64,000 nt of DNA from positions 3,240,641-3,304,640 of the forward strand of contig RPFO01000165.1 in the NCBI GenBank assembly GCA_009746045.1. Direction: 5' to 3'. The notes under the pieces are model-generated. The model made no database searches. It saw only the letters and a list, made by a program, of their open reading frames with translations, and was not told where the DNA came from. The translations under genes and the position numbers were made by a program. The stretch comes from Mesostigma viride. Its lineage: Eukaryota > Streptophyta > Mesostigmatophyceae > Mesostigmatales > Mesostigmataceae. Below, piece by piece: positions 37,278 to 47,070 of the stretch (its first letter is position 1; each line of letters starts with the position of its first letter).

Positions 37278-39002
37278 CACGTCGTTTGTACCGACTCAGT
37301 CCTCTGGAGAGGACTGAGTTGACCAACTTTGAGATCATGTAGCAGAAAGGGCAGGGGGGTACCCCATATGTTTGAGGTGCCTAATAGCAGTTAATATCTT
37401 GCTCTGTGTCTGGAAAATGTGTAAAAAATCATACATGGACCGGATCACATGTGTAGAATTTTACTCGGGTGTTGACCCTTACTCGCGATTTGGCACTTTT
37501 TGATGTATAGGTGTGTATTTAAAAAATAAATCGATTCCGTATGCATGCACAAAAATCTTAAACATGTGCAAAATAAAGTTCTTGAAACGTGGCAAAAAAC
37601 TGGGCTCAATTTGGCCACTGCCACTGCCTGAAACACGCAAAAAACTGCCAGTCCTCTGGAGAGGACTGAGCCTTTGCTAGCAAAATGCTAGCATGTAAGT
37701 GCGGTCATACTACACACCACCGTGGCCACCAACCATCCCAATCAACTCATTTCCCTTCAAGCATAACAGGACAACACACTTGCATCATCATATTGCAGTT
37801 ATTCTATACCTTATCATGTGTGAGAGCCTATGCCTGCACGTAGGGAATGGGTTTGGATACCTACCAACAAAGGGTTATATTATAAGTGTCAACCACCAAT
37901 ATAATGGGTAGATTAAGCATATTTCATGTGTTTCTAACAAGAATAGATATGGCTAAAACTGTTTTGCATTGCCATGGTGTGGCCAACATAGTTGCTGGCA
38001 CCTGATGGCAGTGGTTTATCACCAAGACTTTTCACTCACCCGCAGAAGCTTGAAAGCACCCTTGATGCAACCGATGGCCACATAACCATGCAGTATAAAC
38101 GAAGCATAGGAATAACTAACATCTATGAAGGTGTTCAAACCTGTACAGCTCCTAAAAACCTGCACAACTACACTGGGGTAAGGCAAACGCCTGGTAACAT
38201 CATCTGAAAATGGGGTTTTAGAGAGGGGCAGGCAACGGTCAAGAAAGAGCATCAAGACTTGAACCTGACAACTCCTTGCAAGCTTAAACTCATGTACAAA
38301 CATTAAGAAGCGATGAGGCGACGATATTCCAGCTTTACCAGGCACGGATGGCGTTACCTTGGCCCAGGCTTTGCCCGCAAAACTGGCACTTTGCGGTACA
38401 CAAACCATGACGTGACAGAGAGGTCGAAATCATCAAATCTATGCTTGCCACTCAATTTATTCTAATACTATGCACGATAAAAGGTAGAAAGAAACCTATA
38501 AACCCTCGAACTTGCGCCGGAACGCAATCACAGTCGTCAATTCCGTCGACCTGTCTGATCGCAGTTTTTTCTAGCAAGAACAGCGCCGACACCTGCTAAA
38601 TCGCATCCCCGCGAGCCAAAGTTGAGTTGTATCATCTATATGACATATAAAATCTATTTCCTGAGTTTGGACAGCTAACTCTTCCGCAAACGTAAACTGC
38701 ATGCATGGGCGCGAGCCGCCATGGCTAGGTCGTGCATTTCCGGAACGCACGTTTCACGGGAAAAAGTACCCTTACCACCTGTACTTTGACCGTACATTTG
38801 ACCGCTCATACCAAATCCAAAAAAATCCCAAAAATATGTCCAAGAAAGATCTTTTCACGTAGTATTTGAATAAATTTTGAGAGAATTTTTTTGTCAAACA
38901 TTCTGACCGGGGCGAATTTTCTACGAAACCCAAAAACTCGATCCTCTGGAGAGGACTGAGTTCAACTCAGTCCTCTCCATAGGACTGGATACAAACGACG
39001 TG
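37278..39002. mobile_element. TTAA-flanked non-autonomous DNA element
   Basis: The ends are inverted: cacgtcgtttgta at 37278 and tacaaacgacgtg to 39002. Each is bordered by TTAA (37274-37277, 39003-39006). TTAA duplications are typical of piggyBac and Kolobok (known). Subterminal hairpins with stem CTCAGTCCTCT and its complement lie at 37295-37318, near 37650-37670 and twice at 38943-38990. No transposase was recognised. It lies in the 3' UTR of LTR element 1, whose purine-rich ttaaagtggg precedes the 3' LTR at 39151. Confidence 0.75.
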
Positions 39003-39150
39003 TTAACAATGCATCTCTTGTACATGTGTGAGGTGACCTTGGGGTCCTAGTATAGGTTGTCTGACAGTTTTTCTAAGGCATTGGGAATGGCTGCGTCCAT
39101 TTGATGGCTATGTGTGTTTCTGTTGAAACCCAAAGAAAACTTAAAGTGGG

Positions 39151-39533
39151 AGTTAGTCTAAGTCTCCCGCCTGTAGCCTAAGTGGACACGTGCCAGCACC
39201 GCCGGCGCCCAATTGGGTACTGGGACGGTGCTGGACTAGAGCAGTCGTGGCATGGACACGTGGCTATACTCAGTATGTGATGAGCCGGTACCTCAGTACC
39301 GGGACTGTAGTTGTCATGTTAGGACTGACTAGATCAGGTTGTAACTGATAGGCTAGTCCGTCCAGGATCAGTAAGTCAGGCTTAACTTACGCAAAGTCTG
39401 GTCAGCCGCAAGTGACGGCTGACCAGCGGTATATGTGCCATTCTATCCTAGTCTAATGCCAAGGTGTCTCGTCGTTCACACACACGCCATTTGGCACTGC
39501 CTGAGCATTTCCAGCTCTGTGTTTCCCATAACT
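39151..39533 (+). repeat. 3' LTR of element 1
   Basis: 383 bases, the same as the 5' LTR except agtcagg for agttagg. It is followed by the duplicated acgtg. Confidence 0.93.
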
Positions 39534-39538
39534 ACGTG

Positions 39539-40096
39539 CGCTGGACCCACGGCCGAAACTTGGTGCCTTTGACAAAAAGGTCTACAAGCGTGTGGCTCGG
39601 CAGGATGCTGAGGTCAGCGGTCATGACGTGCTGTGAGGTGGGATCAAGGTACTTGAAATACCGTTGTTGTTGGCAGGGGCAGGGCCCTGCCAAGATGGTG
39701 GCCAGCTCGGTGGGCGTTGTATCGCGGCTGACCTTCCCGTTGCTGAAAACCATTTGTCCCAAGGTGGGAGAGTAATGCCAGGCGGCAATGGGAGTGCTGA
39801 AAGTGTTGCGCACCACGAGCGGCATCGCAGCCTGCACTTGCGGCAAATGCAGAATGTGTGGCAAACACAGCTCATCCATCGCAGCATGAATGAAAGGCGA
39901 GATCAGTAAACGGCGCGGACGCAGTGCATCTGCATTCCCATTGACACGGTGCCGAATGATACGTGAGAGAAGGCCTCGCAGACTAGTGACATGGGAGCGG
40001 GGGACTTGCAGATCAGCTGGGGAGCACGACCCGACGGCAATATGTAAGCTGGTAAGCTTCTTCAAGCTGCAGGCTTCGAGATAGGATGCATGAAAG
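39539..40096 (-). pseudogene. Penelope-like protein, N-terminal part (5'-truncated)
   Basis: The frame is open from the element edge at 40096 (ASYLEACSLKKLTSL) to the LTR insertion. It has CPCQQQRYFKYLDP and HVMTADLSILPSHTLVDLF followed by KGTKFRPW. These lie upstream of the RT in the Penelope-like group seen at 25645-27201. The two pieces join in frame across the acgtg duplication. The endonuclease domain expected further upstream is absent. Confidence 0.65.
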
Positions 40097-40511
40097 ATAT
40101 AACTGATCCTTTTTTGACAACTTTGTGAAAATGTAAAAGTCGAGATGAATTAAACGGCTTGACATGTTGTCGTCCACTACTACAAGTTAACGCCAATCAA
40201 AACTCGCGTCCAAAAATATATTTGGATAGAGGCATGTCTCGTATTTAATTTCAAGGTACCTCTTAATTAATCTCGGGCCCCGCCTCGGGCTATAAGTTTG
40301 CAAAAAAAAGTCTGTAAGTCCGGGCAAAGGTGAACAGGAGGAAAAGACCAGTCGGAGGAAAGTGAACAGGAGGAAAAAGTACTTTGGACTTAAGCCTTAG
40401 GTTTTTTGCAAAAAAACAAAGTCTTTAGCCCTTACCGGGAGAAGACAAGTCTGCGGGGGCTGAGATTCAATAAGAGGTACCTTGAAATTAAATAAGAGGC
40501 ATGCCTCTATC

Positions 40512-40631
40512 TCCCTTCTCTGGACTGCCATGCAGGACAAGAAGCGGTGGCAGAAGATTGTCAAGGCTCACACGCCAGCCCCTGTGGGCAAGCCGCCTCC
40601 CCCCAAGAGGAGGAGCCGTTTTGATGAGTAG
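40512..40631 (+). pseudogene. Extreme C-terminus of a LINE ORF2
   Basis: 39 codons from the insertion edge to TAG: WTAMQDKKRWQKIVKAHTP, then a Pro/Lys/Arg tail ending RFDE. The RxxWxxxV pattern is usual at the C-terminus of L1-type ORF2 proteins. No catalytic part remains. Confidence 0.6.
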
Positions 40632-40644
40632 CGTAGACAGGCTT

Positions 40645-40989
40645 AGTTGAGTAACTCTAGAGCCCTAGGATCTGGCTCTAAGTTCCCCATGTCCGTCCGC
40701 ACGCCTTCCGCTAGCGTCCGCTAAGCCGCCGGCTATAATCCGGCGGTCCGATGCGGTCGACCGGTCTAAGGGCGGCGCCTAGGGCCGGCGCCACCTAGGC
40801 CCCAGTCCGGGGCCTTATCCGGGTCGGTACGGACAGCTAGTTTGTCCCACGGTTACGGCTAACCGGATAGGGTTTGCTGGCTAAGACATAAACCAGTGGT
40901 GGGCCAGCTCCGACAGCAGTTCTCTGTGTTCACCTTATCCCAAGCTCAACGTGACCGACCGCCATAGCTGAGCCGGTCGGGCTTTAACT
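40645..40989 (+). repeat. 5' LTR of element 2
   Basis: 345 bases, GC-rich, with several perfect palindromes (gccgccggc...ccggcggt near 40730; ggcgcctagggccggcgcc near 40775). The internal region starts TGTATTCATAAAAATCCC, comparable to TGCATTAAAAAACTCC in element 1 and TGCATTAATAAAAACTC at 63556. Confidence 0.92.
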
Positions 40990-41008
40990 TGTATTCATAA
41001 AAATCCCG

Positions 41009-43791
41009 ATGGCTTCCGGTACACGGAGCCGCACGGGCGAACACACAGATACGCCAAGTGGCGAGGCCGCAGGGACCGTCCTGCCACGCTTTAGTGCGGA
41101 CGAGGCCACGAGGTTGATGCAAACCCTCGTGGCGCAACCTGAACTGGCCAAGCAGTTCAAGCATCTGATGCTTGCTGCTGACGATGCACTGAATCGCGGC
41201 CCTCTCAAGCAAACGGAGGTGCCCGCGATCTACCTGCCGACTATACGGCGGACGACGCAGCAGATTTTCTAGCTGCTCTCAAGCGTCTGCGCGATGGACG
41301 CGCAGACAAAGATTCGGAGCTGATTGGCAAGTTCCGTGCAGTATTCTGCAGTACAACAAAGCACCCAAACATTGCCAATCTAGTTCGCATTGCGGACGAC
41401 AACAAACAAACCTGGGAAGTTTTTTACAACGGTCTAGATGCCCACTTGTCGCGGTCTAAGGAAGAGGCCGACGAGCAAGCCTTCAATGACTTCGAGGGCT
41501 ATGCAGTTAATAAGGCAAATTTGCCCGGGGCTGCACGTGATTTCCAGGTCTTCGTGCACAAGCACAAGCTGCTAGATACTCTCAAGCCCATTTTCCTGTG
41601 CAATCGATTTCTCAAGAAATGCGACCTGTCGTCGGATGTGCATCTGACCATAGCGACGGAACTCAAAAAGAAGAGTGCCGTCAGTTTCGACGAGGGCATG
41701 CTGTATTTGATCTCATGCTTCAAGAGTGCGCAGTCCAAGCCGGCTGCCTCGGCTGCTCTGCCATCCCTGCGCAAGGTGGATGCCGGCGCGTCTTCTTCTT
41801 CAGGCGCAGAGGCTCCAATTACGCGGTCGGAGCTTACGGCCATCCTGAAAAAGGTCGTCGGCCACGGCAACAACGGGGGCCAGCGAGGGCGCAAGCGCGG
41901 GCATGGTGGCGACGCCAAGCAGGGTGATCATCCCCCGGCCAAGCGGCAGCAGGGGGCGTCTACTGACCGCAAGCAACGCTGTGAGCGCTGCTTCGGACGT
42001 CGCCATGTCCGGGATGACTGCCGAGTTCGCCCGGACCTGGAGCTCGAGGACAACCTTTGCCGCAAGTGCCACGACGTTCTGCGTGGTCACAGCGTGGAGG
42101 CGTGCAAGGCCAAGCGCATCGTCGTCCACGGCACACGCGAGGAGTGGGCAGAGCGACGGGCAGCACGAAAGTCAGGTGAGAGCACGCTCGATACCCCTTC
42201 TTTTGCTCAATGCGTCACGCTGAACCGGGCCGTCGTAGAGCCTGACGTCGTTCCTAAAAGCAACGTGACTGCATCCTCTGTCTCATTCCGTGATGTGCTC
42301 ACGCAATCCGTTGATGCTGCTCTGGCTCTGTCGCGCCAGGATCACGTGCTTCCTGAGCACGGGTCTACAATGCGTGACCTAAGCAATGTGGTGTCTTCTA
42401 GGTCGGGTGTGTACAACGCCGAGCGACCAAGCACTACTGCAGCACCCCAGCTAGATACTGGGGCGGTTGGGCCTATGAGGAATGTTGTGACAGTGCAAGA
42501 GAATGCTGGGCGGGCAGATGTTCTCGGTACACACCACCCTAGTGTGGATCTTCACATTGGCAAGGTGCTCACACGGGCGGCCTTTCGTGCAGCCTCTGAA
42601 GCTGCCCAGTTAGCCAATGTCACTACCCCAGTAGTCACCCCACCTGTTGAGAATCCTGACAATGCCACTGCACCTCAGGCTGTCACCCTGAAACTGTTAG
42701 CATACCAGATGCACCGTGCATACGGGCATGAGGCCCAAGCCGAGGTAGAGGGGGCACACATGTTGGGGGCACCTTTATACAACGAGCTGAAGAATGTGCG
42801 TGCTCAGTGTCCTGCCTGCATCAAGATCAGGAAGAAGTCGCGTAGGCGGCATGCCAAGACTCCACCCTTGGAGCGAGGGTACCTTGTGGGGGATGTCATG
42901 CACATGGAAGGGGGGGACACCTATTTCATAGTCAAGGATAGGTTCAGCAAGGCCACCTACATTGAGCCGCTGCCTCACATGTTTGAGGCTGACCTGCACA
43001 GGGCTATCAAGATCAGCCTGGCTTTCTTTCATCCCGTAGTGGAGCTCATGCTAGACCAGCAGTTCCGCTGTGTGCAAGGTTTGCCGGGGATGGAGGCCGT
43101 GGTCATCGTGGGGCGTGAGGATCACGGCAATATGGGCATGATAGATCGCACTGTAAGCTATGTCAAGACTGTGGCAGCCAAGCGACAGGATAACCCACAT
43201 GGCAAATCCTACGCGGTCAAGACGGCGTGGTGCAAGGAGCTCATGCATGTGTGCAACCATAGGCACGTGCTTGATGTCAAGGGCTTTGGGCTAGTCACGC
43301 CTCGGGGGCTGTCAGCGGGCACCTACTCACCCGAGGTAGTAGAGGCATACCAACAGCATCTACAGGATACCGCCGCCAAGCTGCGGCTCAAGGATGCCAC
43401 GCTGCCTGATTTGTCTAGCGCTTTTGAGGTCGGGCAGTTGGTCATGTTCCACAAGGAGAGCTCGCCCAGCGGCAAACGGGGCACCATGCAGGGGCCTGGG
43501 GCCATCACAAAGTTAGACTGGCCGCTGCGGGTCATAGACATAGAGTGGAATGATCGGGTGTATAGGGTACCATGGGCATCGGTGGCAGGCTATAAGCAAG
43601 GGGATAGCATGGAGAGTGAGCTGGCAGCCAACAGGGCACTGGGGTGGGTAGTGAAGGATAATGCGCCTGTCGTAGCATCTGAGGTGGTACCCCACGGGTC
43701 GCTCCCAGGGGCAGACACAGCTACACCCCCCCCTCCCCTGGGCCCCAATATGACCCCGTGGATGGGTGGGATGAGGATGGGGTGGGTTTGA
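41009..43791 (+). CDS. Gag-integrase polyprotein of LTR element 2 (one frameshift)
   Basis: ATG at 41009 (MASGTRSRTG) opens Gag. The frame must change between 41182 and 41270 to continue (DYTADDAADFLAALKR...) in the 781-residue frame. Next come a Lys-rich stretch and two Cys-His knuckles (CERCFGRRHVRDDC, CRKCHDVLRGHSVEAC), about 200 low-complexity residues, then integrase: HRAYGH...CPAC, Asp in LVGDVMHME and Asp in ELMLDQQFRC. The third catalytic residue is Asp (GMIDRTV) where element 1 has Glu. A C-terminal SH3-like part (FEVGQLVMFHKES) follows. No protease lies between gag and integrase. Confidence 0.82.
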
Positions 43792-46061
43792 CGGGACCTA
43801 GTGCACGTAGTGACTCACCTCCTGTGCTAGCCACGGATAATGTGGGAGGCCCGCCTAGCGTGGCCTCGCCGGAGGGTCAGGGTCCTGCCCATGCGCCTCG
43901 CCCACCTAGGGACCTGGCTTCAACGGTCACGGCCTTGTGGCGTGCTCAGGCGCTTAAAGCGAAAGCTGCATCAGGGGTGGCTCAGGTCAAAACTCTCTCA
44001 CAGGGGGTCAGGCCGGTTAAGTCAGCCTTGTTTCCTACGTGTAGACCGTGGCAGCTGGTGGCTGTGGACACGCAAGCATCCGTGTCTATTATCTCTCGTC
44101 GGGCAGCCACCCTGTATCCAGTGCTAGAGTCGCCGTACAAATCGGTGACCGACTTTGCAGGCACTTCGGCATATCAAGTTACCGGGATGGTGGTGCTGCC
44201 GGTGTTGGGCATTGACACGCCGTTTCACGTCGTGGATGGCTACGAGGATGTGGCCTTGCTGGGCGAACCTTTCGTATCATACCCGGGGTTCTCAGTGTCC
44301 GCTGACTTGCTGTCAGTCGCGGGGGTGGGCAGCATCCCGCTTCGCGAGTACCACGCTCCATTGGGGGTGGTGGTCGGGCAGCCCGGCGTCGTGCGGCGCT
44401 TACCGATGGCGGCGTTTTCCACACCGCCGCTCGTCCAGTCCATCATTCAGCCTCAGGATTGGCACCCGCGCAGCTTCGGCCTCCACTCACACTCACTGGC
44501 GGCGGATAGCCCTGTGACGTGGGAGCAACTTGTCCTGGACTGTCAAGATCCTCTCAAGTTTGCTTTGTGGCGCGACGCGTTCATTCGAGCCAAGGAGCAG
44601 TGGCGAGAGCGCGAGGTCTACCGAGGATTGGAGAGTGTGCCAGCCGGGGCCACGCGGTTGCGGTTGAAGTTCGTGCTCACCTACAAGCCGGACGAGACCA
44701 ACTCTTCGGTGGTGTTCCGGGTAAGGCCCGTGGTCACGGAGACGAAGGGGTCCTCCCCGCTGGACGCCAAGGATCTTTATACCCCTGGGCTCAACCATGT
44801 TTCGCATCGGCTACTGACGGTCATCTACTTGGGCAAGCGGAACGCGGGCAAGGACTACGGGATGTGGTGCGGTGACTTTCAGCGGGCATTCCTCCACAGC
44901 GACGCTGGGGTCGCGCAGCAAACATGGCAAGGCACCCGCTACGTGGTGAAGGTCCCGGTGGTCTGGCAGGATGGCACCATTGGCAGCGAGTATATCGAGC
45001 TGTTGACAGGGGTGGAGGGGCTGCAGAGCTCTCCCATCATCTTCCGCATTTCCGCGGAGGAGGTCTTGCAGAGCTTAGGGGCCACGTACCATCGCGCGGA
45101 TCCTAACTTCTTTGTGGTCCCCACCGGCGTCCCTGGCGAGCCAGCCCTCTTCGTGTGGCATGGCGATGACTTCAAGCTGGTGGCACCTCGCACCTTTGCT
45201 ACCCAGTTTCTTGCTGCAGTGGCGGCTAAGTTTCCCCTGGGCAGGGCGGTGGATCATGAGGAGGGTAAACCCGTGGTGTTTTGCGGCGTGCAGTCTACGT
45301 TGCAGCGGGATTCGCGTTCTGGCGAATGGGTCATGCACATGCAGGATAGCCGCAACTATGTGGTTGACCTGCTGGCCGACCTCCCGTCCCCGCTGTTGGC
45401 AACCCATGGGCCCTCGGTTAAGGGCAAGCTCGGGTGGTTGGCGGACACGGTGGCACCTGATTTGGCGGTGCTCGCTCGCCTGCCCGATGATGTGCTGGAA
45501 GGACTAGGGTCCATTCATGTTCGGCGGCAGCTGGCCATGACGCCCGGCATTGTGCTTCGTGGGCTCGATTGCTCACAGCCGGTGCACCTCGAGATAGTGA
45601 CGGATGCTAATCTAGAGACGCGCACAGTCAGCCAAGTGCGGGCCCGCATGGGGGCACTGTTCTTTATTAGCAATGAGGGACAGCCTGGCATGTTGTTAGA
45701 TTGGTACTCGCGCTTGCACAGCCGCATTGCCACTAGCCCCAACACGGCTGAATGCCGGGGCATTGTTTCAGCTATCTCACATGGCATGTGGCTGCGGTAC
45801 TTGCTGGGTTGGGTATTTGGCTCGTGTGGGTTCACTCTTCACTGGACTAGCACGGTGCACACTGACTCACAAAGTTGTTTGGCCTTCCTTGACAATCCCT
45901 ATGCGCGGTCACAGGACGTTGATTACCTCGTACTCGCTGAGGCGGCCTCCTGCGTCACGCGTCTCCAGCACATCGCGGATGAACTCAATCCCGCGGATGC
46001 ACTCACCAAGGAGGCGCGGGAGGCTGCCCCGCAGTACGCAGTGACGATGCAACACCCGTGA
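43758..46061 (+). CDS. Protease-RT-RNase H polyprotein of LTR element 2
   Basis: A 767-residue frame overlapping the previous ORF by 34 bases in the -1 frame. Protease: WQLVAVDTQASVSIIS (D-T-Q-A) and DVALLGEPFV. RT: LRLKFVLTYKP, GMWCGDFQRAFLHSD (motif A), GVEGLQSSPIIF (motif B), LFVWHGDDFKLV (motif C with HGDD). RNase H: LEIVTDANLETR, SPNTAECRGIVSA, HTDSQSCLAF and NPADALTKE. The RT and RNase H align with Copia in order and spacing. How the downstream frame is reached is unclear; no standard slippery heptamer in the right phase was seen in the overlap. Confidence 0.85.
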   Translation: MDGWDEDGVGLTGPSARSDSPPVLATDNVGGPPSVASPEGQGPAHAPRPPRDLASTVTALWRAQALKAKAASGVAQVKTLSQGVRPVKSALFPTCRPWQLVAVDTQASVSIISRRAATLYPVLESPYKSVTDFAGTSAYQVTGMVVLPVLGIDTPFHVVDGYEDVALLGEPFVSYPGFSVSADLLSVAGVGSIPLREYHAPLGVVVGQPGVVRRLPMAAFSTPPLVQSIIQPQDWHPRSFGLHSHSLAADSPVTWEQLVLDCQDPLKFALWRDAFIRAKEQWREREVYRGLESVPAGATRLRLKFVLTYKPDETNSSVVFRVRPVVTETKGSSPLDAKDLYTPGLNHVSHRLLTVIYLGKRNAGKDYGMWCGDFQRAFLHSDAGVAQQTWQGTRYVVKVPVVWQDGTIGSEYIELLTGVEGLQSSPIIFRISAEEVLQSLGATYHRADPNFFVVPTGVPGEPALFVWHGDDFKLVAPRTFATQFLAAVAAKFPLGRAVDHEEGKPVVFCGVQSTLQRDSRSGEWVMHMQDSRNYVVDLLADLPSPLLATHGPSVKGKLGWLADTVAPDLAVLARLPDDVLEGLGSIHVRRQLAMTPGIVLRGLDCSQPVHLEIVTDANLETRTVSQVRARMGALFFISNEGQPGMLLDWYSRLHSRIATSPNTAECRGIVSAISHGMWLRYLLGWVFGSCGFTLHWTSTVHTDSQSCLAFLDNPYARSQDVDYLVLAEAASCVTRLQHIADELNPADALTKEAREAAPQYAVTMQHP

Positions 46062-46437
46062 GCCACACAGGGTTACGGCTCGGGCGCTTTATGAATACAG
46101 CCATAACTCACCCTGTGTTGCTAGCATTCACGAATATCATGGTGGTAGTTTTTTGCTTGTCCTGACCATACCCTAGCCACGTTGGACGGTGCCTTGGGCC
46201 CGTCGGCGGGTCACTGGTCCTAATAAATGGGTCACCTTTTGTCTGGTGGCATAGTTGTTTTTTTCTCGCTACTTATTACATCACTATTCATGTGTGATCA
46301 CAAGGGCGCGGGTCGATACCGTGGTGATTTTGACGGCCTTGAGGCCCCCTTGAGTTCCCTACCTTAGAGGGTTTTGTATGGTCTGCATTTGATGTAATTA
46401 TTTTGATAATTAATCAAAGAACAAAAGAGTATGTCGG

Positions 46438-46782
46438 AGTTGAGTAACTCTAGAGCCCTAGGATCTGGCTCTAAGTTCCCCATGTCCGTCCGCACGCCTT
46501 CCGCTAGCGTCCGCTAAGCCGCCGGCTATAATCCGGCGGTCCGATGCGGTCGACCGGTCTAAGGGCGGCGCCTAGGGCCGGCGCCACCTAGGCCCCAGTC
46601 CGGGGCCTTATCCGGGTCGGTACGGACAGCTAGTTTGTCCCACGGTTACGGCTAACCGGATAGGGTTTGCTGGCTAAGACATAAACCAGTGGTGGGCCAG
46701 CTCCGACAGCAGTTCTCTGTGTTCACCTTATCCCAAGCTCAACGTGACCGACCGCCATAGCTGAGCCGGTCGGGCTTTAACT
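46438..46782 (+). repeat. 3' LTR of element 2
   Basis: 345 bases equal to 40645-40989 by visual comparison; the duplicated ggctt follows. Confidence 0.92.
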
Positions 46783-46871
46783 GGCTTTTCTAGACTAGAT
46801 ATAGCTTAGAGTTAGGTTAGTTCGATTACGCGGCTTCCTCCACACCACCCATCCAACCTGGACTATGTGCT

Positions 46872-46896
46872 ACATGATCTCCCAACGGAGACATGT
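46872..46896 (+). other. Conserved 3'-terminal hairpin of the L1-like family, copy 3
   Basis: ACATG-at-CTCC-CAAC-GGAG-a-CATGT. Inner stem and loop are identical to the two half-LINE copies. Here it ends a LINE that still shows an ORF2 C-terminus. Confidence 0.6.
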
Positions 46897-47070
46897 TATA
46901 ATTTAATATAATTTTTAATGCCTCTATCCAGATATATTTTTGGAGGCGAGTTTCGATTGGCGTTAATTCGTAGTATTGTACGACAACATGTCAAGGGTGA
47001 CGGAAAGTACTGAAGTCGCGGTACTGTCGCGGAGACGTTTCTAGATGGCGAAATTAAATAAGAGGTTTAC

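Larger units (their letters stand above)
27207..39533 (+). mobile_element. LTR retrotransposon 1, divergent Copia-like, gag-INT-PR-RT-RH
   Basis: It is bounded by 383-base LTRs differing at one base seen (27447 region t against c) and by the 5-base duplication acgtg at 27202-27206 and 39534-39538. The LTRs start AGTTAG and end ATAACT. Coding order is gag (27687), zinc knuckle (30181), integrase (30525), protease (31780), then RT and RNase H (32490-37032). It carries two later inserts, at 32883-35977 and 37278-39002. Integrase ahead of protease differs from both Copia and Gypsy textbook orders. It inserted into the Penelope-like element. The near-identical LTRs mark it as young, yet several frames are broken. 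Confidence 0.9.
22041..40096 (-). mobile_element. Penelope-like element (Chlamys/Naiad type?), interrupted twice
   Basis: The outer limits come from repeat unit 3, whose halves flank it with a shared tata. On the minus strand it reads: 5'-truncated coding at 40096-39539, [LTR element], coding at 27201-25645, [LINE], stop at 23134-23136, then about 1.1 kb of 3' tail to 22041. The RT has the TYDFTTLYTTL, IGIPMGTNC and RYIDDV motifs and the YDKR tail seen in the N-terminal GIY-YIG group of Penelope-like elements that is common in green algae (from memory of the family). The endonuclease would lie upstream and is cut off, so this copy is dead. Confidence 0.65.
40645..46782 (+). mobile_element. 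LTR retrotransposon 2, divergent Copia-like, gag-INT-PR-RT-RH
   Basis: 345-base LTRs (40645-40989, 46438-46782) start AGTTGAG and end TTTAACT. They are flanked by ggctt at 40640-40644 and 46783-46787. The LTRs look identical. The internal order of domains equals that of element 1. It lies in the 3' UTR of the LINE tail. The coding region is in better shape than in element 1 but has one break in gag and a frame change between INT and PR. Confidence 0.92.
40512..46917 (+). mobile_element. L1-like LINE 3' tail, itself interrupted by LTR element 2
   Basis: The duplication atgcctctatc at 40501-40511 and 46918-46928 brackets it. Without the LTR element the LINE piece is only about 260 bases: the end of ORF2 (to 40631), a short 3' UTR (40632-40644 and 46788 onward) and the conserved hairpin at 46872-46896 with an AT-rich tail. 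It shows that the hairpin family includes ORF2-bearing LINEs. Confidence 0.8.
40151..46990 (+). repeat. Inverted-arm repeat family, unit 4, split by a LINE tail
   Basis: The left arm (cttgacatgttgtcgtcc...) starts at 40157. The right arm is cut at 40511 and resumes at 46929 (cagatatatttttggagg...). Here it continues to acgacaacatgtcaag, a full mirror of the left arm, unlike units 1-3. The unit is about 430 bases without its inserts. Confidence 0.72.

Noticed and set aside
43740-43795. Programmed -1 frameshift site between integrase and protease frames of element 2
   Set aside because: GGGTTTG occurs but is not phased as X-XXY-YYZ in the upstream frame, and no downstream structure was verified.
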